A program made the translations under genes and the position numbers. A DNA stretch of 7,847 bases from Gemmataceae bacterium (lineage in GTDB: Bacteria; Planctomycetota; Planctomycetia; Gemmatales; Gemmataceae). The notes below the pieces were generated by a model. That model had not been told where the DNA came from. It ran no database searches and saw only the letters and a list, made by a program, of their open reading frames with translations. The stretch lies in NCBI GenBank assembly GCA_947490035.1, contig CANLGS010000154.1, positions 1 through 7,847 on the forward strand, read 5' to 3'. Below are positions 1 to 7,434 of the stretch, in pieces. The first letter of the stretch is position 1; each line of letters opens with the position of its first letter.

Positions 1-1764
1 GGGCCGTGCCACCGGCGGCGCGAGGTGGTCGATCACGTCGAGATCGAGCCATTGCCGGGTGAACTCGCGGGAGAAGGCGAAGGCCCGGTCGTCTTTGAGC
101 AGGCGGTGTAACTGCTTCGTCAGTTCCGCGTCGGTGAGGAGCGAGCCGTCGGCGGCGCGGGCGAGGAGGTCCGCGTCCGGGGTGGTGTTCCACGCGAGGT
201 ACGACAGGCGCGACGCCAGTTCCCACGCGGTCAGCGGCCGGCGCTCCGCGGCCCGCGTCTCGGTCAGGTAGAGTACCTGCGGCGACACGAGCGCGGCGGC
301 GACGGCGGTCTTGTAGGCGTCGAGGAACCCGCGGCCGACGGCCCGCTGGCCGCGGTACAGTTTGACGAACGCATCCAGTTCGCGGTCATCAACCGGCCGC
401 CGAAACGCCCGCGACAGGAACGCCCGCAAGGAGCGTTTCGCGCGGGCCTCATCGTCTTCGGCCTCGCGCGGCGCGAGCAGCACGCCCTCGCTCTTCGGTG
501 GCCACGTCGGGGAGGCGTCCAGTTCGAGCGTGAACGACTCCAGCAGCAGCCGGTTCCGCTTGAGGTACGTCTCCCGTTTCTTCTGGTCGTAGTTCTCGGG
601 AATCGGTGTCGGGCCGAGCAGCGCCGCGGCGTTGTCGATCTGCACGAGCAACCGCTTCTCGCGGCGGAACGACTTCCAGTCGCACTCGGCCAGCAGCAGC
701 GGGACTTCCAACTCGTATTCTTTCGTTTCGGTCGCTGTTACGGTCACTTGGCCCACCGGGTACGCGACATTCCCCGGCCCCTGCGGCCCGCCGAAACTGA
801 TCCGCAGGACCGGGGCGCAGTCGTCGTGTTCCATTACTGCGGCCGCCCGCGCCCGCAGGCGCAGCACGCCGCCCTCGGGCACGAACGGCAGCGTCAGCGT
901 GATCGTGTTGCGGTTCACCCCGATGGTGATCGGGTTCGGCTCCAGCATCAGCCCGCGGGCGGGATCGAGGTGATCGATCGAGAGCTGGCCGTTGTTGGCT
1001 CCCTGAACCCCAAGCCTGGCCGGTTCGCCACTCTTCGCGTGCGCGGGGATGACTACGTTCTGAATGGCCGGGCCGCGCTGGCCCTTGCGGTTCGCGTCGG
1101 GCAGTGCCATGAACGCCCGGTGCTTGTCGGCGACGAGCGCGCGAAGGTCCACGTCGTACCGGAACGGCTTGACCGTGCCCTTCGCGGGCAGGGCGACGGC
1201 GAGCAGGTCTTCGGCGAGGTCGAGACTCCGGCGGAGCAGCAGCGCCTGCGTCACCTGAGAGTTGCTGTCGTTGCTGAAGGTGTTGGCGATGGCGTCGCTC
1301 GGCAATCGGGCGCTGAGGTCGCCGGTGGCGTGCGGGAACGACAGTCCGAGCAAGTCGTGAAGCGTGGCGACGTACTCGCGGTTGGTGAGCCGCCGCAGGG
1401 CGCGCCGACCGACCCCGCCGCGGGTGACGACTGCGGCCCGAGCGGCGGCGTCCTCGATCCAGTTCATGGTGGCAAGCAACTCATCGGCGGTGGGCCGGGG
1501 CTTGCCCTCCGGCGGCATCTCCCCCTGCGCGAGCATCCGCCGCGCCAGGAGCCACTTCTCGGACACCTTCGGGTCGGTCAGGTCCGGGGCCGGCCCGTCG
1601 AACCGCACTCCGCCCTTGGGCTTCTCGGTCCCGTGGCAGGCGACGCAATGTTTGACGAGCAACGGCTTGACCGCGCGGTCGAAGTCGGCAGCGTCCTCCG
1701 CCCGCGACGGCGCACCAACCCCGAGGATCACGAGGGCGACAGCGGCAAGAGTGCAGCGGCTCAT
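1..1764 (-). CDS. Exported c-type cytochrome, DUF1587/DUF1595/DUF1592 family (3' end missing)
   Basis: The frame is open from the ATG at 1764 to the left edge (588 codons, no stop), so the C-terminus is missing. Residues 1-22 look like a Sec signal peptide. A PSCyt1 haem-c domain follows, with CVACH at 40-44 and a Met-Pro-Pro at 83-85 that could supply the distal ligand. Next comes a DUF1587 (PSD3) segment with RRLTNREYVATLHDLLG at 124-140. A beta-rich region at about 200-420 resembles the carbohydrate-binding-like middle of this family. A DUF1595 (PSD5) helix pair lies at about 436-475, and DUF1592 (PSD4) runs from about 480 to the edge. Family members normally continue into DUF1588 and DUF1585, which should lie beyond the window. 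The start overlaps the stop of the upstream TIGR03067-like gene (ATGA), and GGTGA just upstream may serve as ribosome binding site. The protein probably acts as an extracytoplasmic haem protein; substrate and partners are unknown. Confidence 0.93.
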   Translation of the reverse strand, partial: MSRCTLAAVALVILGVGAPSRAEDAADFDRAVKPLLVKHCVACHGTEKPKGGVRFDGPAPDLTDPKVSEKWLLARRMLAQGEMPPEGKPRPTADELLATMNWIEDAAARAAVVTRGGVGRRALRRLTNREYVATLHDLLGLSFPHATGDLSARLPSDAIANTFSNDSNSQVTQALLLRRSLDLAEDLLAVALPAKGTVKPFRYDVDLRALVADKHRAFMALPDANRKGQRGPAIQNVVIPAHAKSGEPARLGVQGANNGQLSIDHLDPARGLMLEPNPITIGVNRNTITLTLPFVPEGGVLRLRARAAAVMEHDDCAPVLRISFGGPQGPGNVAYPVGQVTVTATETKEYELEVPLLLAECDWKSFRREKRLLVQIDNAAALLGPTPIPENYDQKKRETYLKRNRLLLESFTLELDASPTWPPKSEGVLLAPREAEDDEARAKRSLRAFLSRAFRRPVDDRELDAFVKLYRGQRAVGRGFLDAYKTAVAAALVSPQVLYLTETRAAERRPLTAWELASRLSYLAWNTTPDADLLARAADGSLLTDAELTKQLHRLLKDDRAFAFSREFTRQWLDLDVIDHLAPPVARP

Positions 1765-2663
1765 GGCTTCACCGGACCCTTCGGGGATGCGACGGGTTGC
1801 CGCTTCATGACCCAGAGGTTCAGGTTGCCGTCCGAAAGGAAGCGGGTGGGGCGCGGGCGGTCCTGCGGCGCGGTGCCGGGCTTGAACCCGCTCTCGGGGT
1901 AGCACACCTTCAGCGTGTCGTCGTCGATGAACTCGTAGATCGCGGGCAGATAGCCGTCTTCCGGCGGGGCCGGATTGCCGCCCTTCGCGCTACGGAAGTC
2001 CATCGTCCGCCGCGATTTCGTCGGGTCGATCGTGTAGTCCGCGCCGACGGACGGGCTGGGAGATTTCGTCGTCGCCTTCCACTCGATGCGAGTCTTGGTG
2101 ATGACGCACACGTGCCCCGAGTACGGCCCGGGTTTGATCTTGTCCGCCGCGTCGTCCAGGCTCGTCAGCATCGTCCAGGTTCCGACGAGCAGTTCGGCGT
2201 CCTTCCCGGTGGTCCGCCTGGGGCGAGGTGCGTCGGGCGTGACGCGCTCGAGCAGAAAGAAGGTGGACTGCCGCCCGCCACTGTATCCCTTCGGCCGGGT
2301 CGTCTCGTGGAACGAGATCTTCAAGTAGTCCGGCAGGTACAGGTCGTAGATGCCGGGGAGCGGCTTGTCCGCCTTCCCGCCGGCCGGGACCAGATCCATT
2401 TCGTTGAGCGCGCCCTTCTCCTTGGCCACCCGCGGCGTGATCGTCGCGGCGAAGTGGCTGGCCTTGCCGTCGGCCGATTTCCACTCCAGCCGGTCGCCCT
2501 TGATCGTCACGACCGAGTCCCGCAGTGCCGGGTCGCCGAGCGCGTCCGCGTCGTTCCGGTGGGCGAGGAGGACACGCCACGAGCCGTCGAGCGCGGGCGG
2601 GTCGGCCCGGAGAGACCCGGGGCCGACCGCGACGAGACAGATCACCCCAAAGAGCCGACGCAT
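1761..2663 (-). CDS. Secreted protein with two TIGR03067-like units
   Basis: This is a 300-residue protein. Residues 1-20 (MRRLFGVICLVAVGPGSLRA) form a likely signal peptide. Two units of similar layout follow. Unit 1 (about 25-142) has LDGSW at 25-29, LEWK at 59-62 and GIYDLYLPDYLKISFHE near 104-120. Unit 2 (about 158-290) has LVGTW at 159-163, IEWK at 193-196 and AIYEFIDDDTLKVCYPESG near 241-258. The second unit matches the planctomycete TIGR03067 pattern well; the first looks like a diverged copy. TIGR03067 proteins usually carry one domain of about 110 residues and have no known function; the fold is probably lipocalin-like beta-rich, which is an inference. The start is 20 nt after the DUF1501 stop. 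The TGA stop overlaps the ATG of the next cytochrome gene, so translation of the two is probably coupled. No catalytic motif is visible; a binding or accessory role is possible. Confidence 0.88.
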   Translation of the reverse strand: MRRLFGVICLVAVGPGSLRADPPALDGSWRVLLAHRNDADALGDPALRDSVVTIKGDRLEWKSADGKASHFAATITPRVAKEKGALNEMDLVPAGGKADKPLPGIYDLYLPDYLKISFHETTRPKGYSGGRQSTFFLLERVTPDAPRPRRTTGKDAELLVGTWTMLTSLDDAADKIKPGPYSGHVCVITKTRIEWKATTKSPSPSVGADYTIDPTKSRRTMDFRSAKGGNPAPPEDGYLPAIYEFIDDDTLKVCYPESGFKPGTAPQDRPRPTRFLSDGNLNLWVMKRQPVASPKGPVKP

Positions 2664-2683
2664 GGGGAATCTCGGGAATGAGG

Positions 2684-4090
2684 TCAGGCCAACTCGGGGA
2701 TGGTCGGGGCGCTATCGATGGCCGCCATCAGGTCGCGGTTGAGGTCGGTGCGGAGCCGGAGTTGGCCGACATCGACCAGGTACCGCATCACCGTCCCGAA
2801 CAGGTGGGCGGGCGTGTAGGTTTTCGTCACCGGCTTGGAGGCCGTGGCATCCGACTTGCCGACGACTTGGCCCGTCTTCAGCCCACCCCCGGCCACGAGG
2901 AGCGGGGTGATGTTCCCGTAGTGATCGCGGCCGCCGTCCTTGTTCAGCTTCGGCGTGCGCCCCATTTCCCCGGTCACGATCAGCAGGATGCGGTCCGACA
3001 GGCCCCGCTGCTTCACGTCCTCCAGGAACGCCGCGACCGCGTGGTCCACCTGCGGGGCCAGCCACTTCAGCCCGTCCATTTTCTTCGGGCTGTTCCCGTT
3101 CGAGTGCATGTCCCAGCCGCAGTCGGACACGGTGACGAACCCGGCCCCGCCCTCGCACAACCGCCGGGCCAACAGCATCTGCTTGCCGAGCAGGTTCGAC
3201 GACCGCCGCATGTCGCCCCACTTGGTGGCGTCTTCCAGCTTGAACAACTTGCTTGTGTCGTAGAGTCCGAGCGTCCCGGGATCCTCCTTGCTCAGGTCGA
3301 ACGCGTCCGTCACCCCGCGGGTGATGATGTCGAACGCCTGCTGCTGGAACTTGTCGGCCTGGGCGAGCGCGCGACCCCGGTCGAGGTCGTGGCGGAGCGC
3401 GTCGAATCCGGCGAGCAACCGACGCCGGTCGTCGAACTGCTCGCGGGGGAGGGTGAGGGTCATGTTCCGGGCGAGGGTGGAACCGCCCGCCGGGTTGAAC
3501 GCCTCGTACTGCGACCCGAGCGAACCCGTCTGGGTGAGCGTCGGCAACGCCTGGGTCTCGAAGTTGCTCTGGAGTTTCAACCCGTCCTGGACGGCCTCGG
3601 GGAGGAGGAGCATGTTCGTCGGCAGGCTGTTCCGCGGGTTGACCCCACCGGCCAGGTTCGCATACGCGGCGCCCATCGACGCCTTGGTCTTGTTCCCGCC
3701 GGTGGTGACGGACTCGTACGTGTGCCCGCCGTTGCCCGAGGCGAACGAGTGGAACAGGGTGAACTCGTTCGCGGCGGCGGCCAGTCGCGGGAAGAACTTG
3801 CTGAACCGGATGCCCGGATGCGCGGTCGGGATCGTATCCACGATCGTGCGGTACTCTTCCGGCGCGTCCGGCTTCGGGTCCCACGTTTCCAGTTGGGTTG
3901 GGCCGCCCTGGAGGAAGAGGAGGACGACGGATTTGTGATCGGTCGAGTCGCCGGAGCCGGCACGGGCTCTGGCTGCCAGCAGGTCCGGCAGCGTCAGCCC
4001 GCCGAGCGCAAGGCTGCCGATGCGGAGGAACTCGCGGCGAGTGCGGCCCCGGCAGGTGGCGGCGTGCCCGCGGTCGCAAATGGTCAGCAT
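2684..4090 (-). CDS. DUF1501 family protein, Tat-exported (second copy)
   Basis: This is a 468-residue protein starting at MLTICDRG, the usual N-terminus of planctomycete DUF1501 proteins. A GAGG lies 7 nt before this ATG. A twin-arginine signal (RTRREFLRIGSLALGGL, R18-R19) predicts export by Tat in folded form, often a sign of a bound cofactor or metal. DUF1501 belongs to the alkaline phosphatase/sulfatase-like clan. Conserved family blocks are present: GGPTQLETWDPK at 62-73, GWDMH at 325-329, GEMGRTPK at 374-381 and RDHYG at 388-392. Their Asp and His residues are candidate metal ligands by analogy with the clan, but this is not shown. No enzymatic activity is established for the family. 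A GTG at 4183 in the same frame would add 31 Pro/Thr/Arg-rich residues and overlap the upstream stop as GTGA; it lacks a well-placed ribosome binding site and is disfavoured. Confidence 0.95.
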   Translation of the reverse strand: MLTICDRGHAATCRGRTRREFLRIGSLALGGLTLPDLLAARARAGSGDSTDHKSVVLLFLQGGPTQLETWDPKPDAPEEYRTIVDTIPTAHPGIRFSKFFPRLAAAANEFTLFHSFASGNGGHTYESVTTGGNKTKASMGAAYANLAGGVNPRNSLPTNMLLLPEAVQDGLKLQSNFETQALPTLTQTGSLGSQYEAFNPAGGSTLARNMTLTLPREQFDDRRRLLAGFDALRHDLDRGRALAQADKFQQQAFDIITRGVTDAFDLSKEDPGTLGLYDTSKLFKLEDATKWGDMRRSSNLLGKQMLLARRLCEGGAGFVTVSDCGWDMHSNGNSPKKMDGLKWLAPQVDHAVAAFLEDVKQRGLSDRILLIVTGEMGRTPKLNKDGGRDHYGNITPLLVAGGGLKTGQVVGKSDATASKPVTKTYTPAHLFGTVMRYLVDVGQLRLRTDLNRDLMAAIDSAPTIPELA

Positions 4091-4179
4091 GAGAGGCCCT
4101 CGGCGGGTGGGTGGGGTTGGTGGGACAGTCCTGGCGTGTGTTCGGGCGGTTTCGGTTGGGGTGTCGGTGGCCGGCGGGG
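4091..4179 (-). promoter_or_regulatory. C-rich, U-poor spacer between the two DUF1501 genes
   Basis: This 89-nt spacer is the longest in the operon. In the transcript sense I count 49 C, 20 A, 16 G and only 4 U. It should be mostly unstructured RNA. Such a C-over-G bias resembles Rho-utilisation regions, so it could let the downstream genes be expressed less than the upstream pair; this is an inference from composition only. The last 20 nt hold GAGG, the likely ribosome binding site of the downstream DUF1501 gene. No promoter boxes were recognised. Confidence 0.35.
4105..4124 (+). other. Canonical G-quadruplex motif on the template strand
   Basis: The plus strand reads gggtgggtggggttggtggg, four G-runs of at least three separated by loops of 1, 1 and 5 nt, which fits the standard G3 N1-7 pattern. 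The operon is transcribed from the other strand, so the G-runs are in the template DNA and the mRNA carries the C-rich complement. The motif ends 15 nt before the ATG of the second DUF1501 gene. Folding and function are not shown. Confidence 0.5.
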
Positions 4180-5475
4180 TCACCCCTTGCCGACGACTTC
4201 CGAGATCGGCTTTGCACCCGGGGCGGTGGTGCGCACCGGGCGGCTGCCGGCGTGCAGGTCCTTCGCCGGGTCGATGCCCAGCAGCGTCAGCACCGTGGCC
4301 ATGAAATCCGGCCCGCTCACCGGCCGGTCGGTGACCTCGGCGGCCTTATCGTCGGTCTTGCCGACGACCGCCCCGCCGGGCACCCCGCCGCCGAACAGCA
4401 CCGTGGACCACGCCTTGTCGTAGTGGTTCCGCGAACCGGACTTGTCGTGCGTCTTCGGGGTGCGGCCGAACTCCCCCATCCAGATCACCAGCGTGTCGTC
4501 CAGCAACCCGCGATCCTTCAGGTCGGTGAGGAGGGCCGTCATCGCCTGATCGCTGACCGGCAACAAGGTGTCCCGCACCGACTCCGAGCGCTTCTGCTCG
4601 TGGGTGTCCCAGTCGCCGAGATAGACCTCGACGAACGGCACGCCGGCCTCGACCAGACGGCGGGCCAGCAAGCACCCCTGACCGAACTCGTGCTTGCCGT
4701 AGCGGTCGCGGACCTTCTCGGGTTCGCGCGACAGGTCGAACACCTGACTCTTCCCGGATCGGACCAGTTCCACCGCCCCCTGGTAGGCCGTCCGCTGGGC
4801 CTTCACCGCGGGCCACGGCGCGGTGCGCTGGAAGCCCTGCGCGAGCTTGTCGGCGAGTTCCAGGCGTTCGGCATACTCGGTCGCGTCGGTCGCGGGTTGG
4901 GCGTTCTCCAGTCCCTTCGACAGGTCGCGGAGGATCAACCCGTCGTGCCGTGGGCCGAGGAACCCGGCCCCGTTGATGTGCGGGAACGCCTGCATCGTCT
5001 TGCCGGCGACGACGAAGTTCGGCAGGCCCGTGTCCTGCGGCCGGTGGGCCGCGACGATCGACCCGAGCGACGGGTAGGTCAGTCCGGCGAAGTTCGGCCG
5101 GTAGCCGGTGTGCATATAGATCCGGCCGCGCCAGTGCTCCGCGGCCTCGTCGGTCTTCATCCCGCGGATCACGCAGGCGCGGTCCATCCACTTCGCGAGT
5201 TTTGTGTAGCCCTCGCCGATTTGCAGTCCCGGCACGGCAGTCTGAATTGCCTTGTACGGCCCGCGGAACTCGGCCGGGGCGTCGGGCTTGGGGTCGAACG
5301 TGTCGGTCTGCGACGGCCCGCCGTCCATCCACAACAGGATGCACGCCTTGTGCTTCTGTTTGGTCTCGGCGGCGTGGCCGGCGAGCGGCCCGAGCCACTG
5401 CGAGAACGACACCGCCGACACCCCGGCGGCGGCCAGGCGCAGGGTTTCGCGGCGAGTGAGGCGACGGTGAAACAT
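4180..5475 (-). CDS. DUF1501 family protein, Tat-exported (first copy)
   Basis: This is a 431-residue protein. It starts MFHRRLTRRETLRLAAAG, a twin-arginine signal (R8-R9), with likely cleavage near GHAAE at 33-37. The DUF1501 blocks are GGPSQTDTFDPK at 52-63, GDWDTHEQ at about 287-294, GEFGRTPKTH at 334-343 and RNHYD at 349-353, with Asp and His residues that could bind metal as in the related alkaline phosphatase clan. The C-terminus (GPDFMATVLTLLGIDPAKDLHAGSRPVR) is typical of the form encoded beside DUF1549/DUF1553 cytochromes. It follows that cytochrome gene by 9 nt, and AGAGG, overlapping the upstream TAG stop, lies 6 nt before the ATG. That tight pairing suggests the two proteins work together outside the membrane. 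It is clearly a paralogue of the next gene, but only short blocks are shared. Biochemical function is unknown. Confidence 0.95.
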   Translation of the reverse strand: MFHRRLTRRETLRLAAAGVSAVSFSQWLGPLAGHAAETKQKHKACILLWMDGGPSQTDTFDPKPDAPAEFRGPYKAIQTAVPGLQIGEGYTKLAKWMDRACVIRGMKTDEAAEHWRGRIYMHTGYRPNFAGLTYPSLGSIVAAHRPQDTGLPNFVVAGKTMQAFPHINGAGFLGPRHDGLILRDLSKGLENAQPATDATEYAERLELADKLAQGFQRTAPWPAVKAQRTAYQGAVELVRSGKSQVFDLSREPEKVRDRYGKHEFGQGCLLARRLVEAGVPFVEVYLGDWDTHEQKRSESVRDTLLPVSDQAMTALLTDLKDRGLLDDTLVIWMGEFGRTPKTHDKSGSRNHYDKAWSTVLFGGGVPGGAVVGKTDDKAAEVTDRPVSGPDFMATVLTLLGIDPAKDLHAGSRPVRTTAPGAKPISEVVGKG

Positions 5476-5480
5476 AGCGG

Positions 5481-5485
5481 GCCTC
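5481..5485 (-). promoter_or_regulatory. Ribosome binding site overlapping the upstream stop codon
   Basis: In transcript sense the junction reads CCGTAGAGGCCCGCTATG. The AGAGG Shine-Dalgarno sequence begins inside the TAG stop of the cytochrome gene and is 6 nt before the DUF1501 ATG. A ribosome ending on the first gene would sit on this site, which favours coupled translation of the pair and fixes the DUF1501 start. Confidence 0.6.
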
Positions 5486-7413
5486 TACGGAACGACGGCG
5501 AATTCGGGGGAGTTCACGAGCGCCCACCAGACCGCCTGGTAGCCATCGAGCAGGCTTTTGCGGCGGCTCACGAACTTGCGGGTCAGTTCCAGTTCGTCGG
5601 GGCGTGGCTTGCGGCTCAGGACGCCGACGAAGATGCGCGTGAGGATCGCGTCGGGGTCACCGCCCTCCTTCGCGGCGTCGGTGACGAGCTTGTTCGGGAC
5701 GTTCACGGCCGGGTCGTTGAGGAGGGCCAAGACCTGGGCGATGCCCTGGGTGTAGTCGCCCGGCTCGCCGTCGGCACTCGCGGTGCCGAACAGTTTCAAA
5801 AACTCGTTGCGCGACGCAAGCGCGCCCTTACCCTTCCCGCCAACGCTTCCGTTCCCCTTGGCGTCCAGCGTGTTGCCGGAGGCGATCACCAGCGACTCGA
5901 ACAAGGATTCGGGGTTCACCACCTTCCCGGCGGCGTGGCTGTAGAGCGACTCGTCCCGCTCGTTGCCGGGAACGGCAGCGTGCGTCCGCTGGTACGCTTT
6001 CGTGAGGAGCATTGCCTGGAGGAGGTGCTTCAGATCGTACCCGGAAACGACCAGTTCCCCGGCCAAGACGTCGAGCAACTCGGGATGCGTCGGCGGGTTC
6101 TCCGGTTCGAGGGAATCGACCGGGTTGACCAGGCCGCGACCGAATACCTGTGCCCACAGTCGGTTGACGGTGGCGCGGGCAAACATCGCGTTCTTCGGCG
6201 AGGTCACCCACTCCGCGAGAACGACCCGCGGCGACTTCTCGTCCAGTTTCACCACCGCGTCGCGCGGGAGTTTCGCGGAGACGACCGTTTTCGCCCGCGG
6301 CCCGGCATCGTCAGGGAGGAGTACCGCCCCGCCGTCCTTCCGCGCCAGTGGCTTCAGCCCGAACCGTGTCGTGGGTGGCCCCTTCTCGCTGTCGTAGATG
6401 CCGGAGCGCGTCTCGGTCCTGTTCTTCTCCACCTTCGCCGTGCGGGCGAAGAACGCCGCCAGTCCCCAGAAGTCGTCCTGCTTCCAGTCGGCGAACGGGT
6501 GGTCGTGGCACTCGGCGCATTCCAACCGGACGCCGAGGAACCGTCGCGACACCGAGACCGCCAGCTTGTTCGCCCGCGGTTGACCGTCGTCCATACACTG
6601 CCGAACGAACGCCACCGGCGGGGTGTCGCCCTCTGCCGTGATCATTTCGCGGACCAGTTCGTCCCACCGGCGGTTCTTGTTGAGGCCGTCGGTGAGCCAC
6701 GTGTGGAACGCTGCGGTGAAGTTTCCCTTCAGGTCCTCGCCGGCCCCAATCGGCACCGCAACGCGGTCACGCCACAGTCGAGCTTGATACAGACCGTACT
6801 CCGGGCGTGCGAGCAGTGCGTCGATGAGCTTCTCGCGCTTGTCGGAAGCTGTGTCGCCGAGGAACGCGGTCGCCTCGGCGCGGGTGGGGATGCGGCCCAC
6901 CACGTCGAGCCGGACGCGGCGCTGGAACTCGCCGTCGTCCGCGGCGGGCGAGGCGGGAACCTTCGCCTCGGCGAGCCGGCGGTCGATCTCGCGGTCGATG
7001 AAGGCGGCCAGTTCCTTCGCCGCCCGGGCCTTCGGCGGCACCCGCAACTCGCCCGCGTGCCGCGCCGACTTCGCCCCGGCTGCGATCCACTTCCGGATCA
7101 CCTCCTTGTCCGCGGCGGAGACCTTGATCGGCCCCTTCGGCATCGTGTCGGACTCGACCGCCTTCCACAAGTCGCTGGCCTTCGGATCGCCCGCGACGAT
7201 CACCTTCCCGCCGTCGCCGCCCGCGAGCGCCGCGGCGGCCGTGCGCAGATCCAGCCCGCCCTTCTGGTGGATGCCGCCGTGACACTGAAGGCAGTGCGAG
7301 CCGAGGATCGGCAGCACGTCCCGCTCGAACGTGGGGACCGCGGCCGGCTCGGCACCGGCGGAAGCCGCGGGCAGCAGGAGGAGTGCGAACAGGGTCGGTA
7401 GCAGGCGTGGCAT
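5485..7413 (-). CDS. Exported c-type cytochrome, PSCyt1-DUF1549-DUF1553
   Basis: This is a 642-residue protein. The ATG at 7413 is chosen because a clear Sec signal peptide follows at once (MPRLLPTLFALLLLPAASAGA, 1-21) and GGAAG sits 8 nt upstream. A GTG at 7440 would only add nine residues before the signal. PSCyt1 carries haem-c motif CLQCH at 41-45 with a possible distal Met91 (DTMPKG). DUF1549 (PSCyt2) spans about 138-340, with RLDVVGRIPT at 168-177 and a second CxxCH, CAECHDHPF, at 299-307. DUF1553 (PSD1) spans about 399-630, with VNRLWAQVFGRGLV and PTHPELLDVLAGEL, and ends in the usual NSPEF. Members are often 700 residues or more, so this is a compact version. The family is typical of Planctomycetes and is almost always next to a DUF1501 gene, as here. 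It probably acts as a di-haem extracytoplasmic protein; electron partner and substrate are unknown. Confidence 0.95.
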   Translation of the reverse strand: MPRLLPTLFALLLLPAASAGAEPAAVPTFERDVLPILGSHCLQCHGGIHQKGGLDLRTAAAALAGGDGGKVIVAGDPKASDLWKAVESDTMPKGPIKVSAADKEVIRKWIAAGAKSARHAGELRVPPKARAAKELAAFIDREIDRRLAEAKVPASPAADDGEFQRRVRLDVVGRIPTRAEATAFLGDTASDKREKLIDALLARPEYGLYQARLWRDRVAVPIGAGEDLKGNFTAAFHTWLTDGLNKNRRWDELVREMITAEGDTPPVAFVRQCMDDGQPRANKLAVSVSRRFLGVRLECAECHDHPFADWKQDDFWGLAAFFARTAKVEKNRTETRSGIYDSEKGPPTTRFGLKPLARKDGGAVLLPDDAGPRAKTVVSAKLPRDAVVKLDEKSPRVVLAEWVTSPKNAMFARATVNRLWAQVFGRGLVNPVDSLEPENPPTHPELLDVLAGELVVSGYDLKHLLQAMLLTKAYQRTHAAVPGNERDESLYSHAAGKVVNPESLFESLVIASGNTLDAKGNGSVGGKGKGALASRNEFLKLFGTASADGEPGDYTQGIAQVLALLNDPAVNVPNKLVTDAAKEGGDPDAILTRIFVGVLSRKPRPDELELTRKFVSRRKSLLDGYQAVWWALVNSPEFAVVP

Positions 7414-7434
7414 GGGGAGGGCTTCCGCGGGCGG

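Noticed and set aside
748..1902. Plus-strand open frame of 384 codons
   Set aside because: It lies opposite the DUF1587/DUF1592 cytochrome, which has a signal peptide, CxxCH and known domains in its own frame. The plus-strand product shows none.
3445..3470. Run of G-tracts (ggggga, gggtgaggg, then ggg) on the plus strand
   Set aside because: The last loop is 9 nt, outside the usual quadruplex limit, and the stretch is within coding sequence where codon use explains it.
2712..4217. Minus-strand open frame of 501 codons in another frame of the second DUF1501 gene
   Set aside because: Its product is Arg/Pro/Gly-rich without domains, while the overlapping frame gives a full DUF1501 protein.
2525..4423. 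Plus-strand open frame of 632 codons opposite the second DUF1501 gene
   Set aside because: Same cause: antisense shadow of a GC-rich gene, with low-complexity Arg/Gly/Val composition and no motif. It also spans three genes on the other strand.
4111..7401. Plus-strand open frame of 1096 codons, opposite the first DUF1501 and the DUF1549/DUF1553 genes
   Set aside because: It is codon-aligned with both antisense genes, which share one frame. It stays open because those GC-rich genes avoid the sense codons TTA, CTA and TCA. Its product is rich in Arg, Val, Gly and His, has no recognisable domain, and crosses the junction of two well-supported genes.
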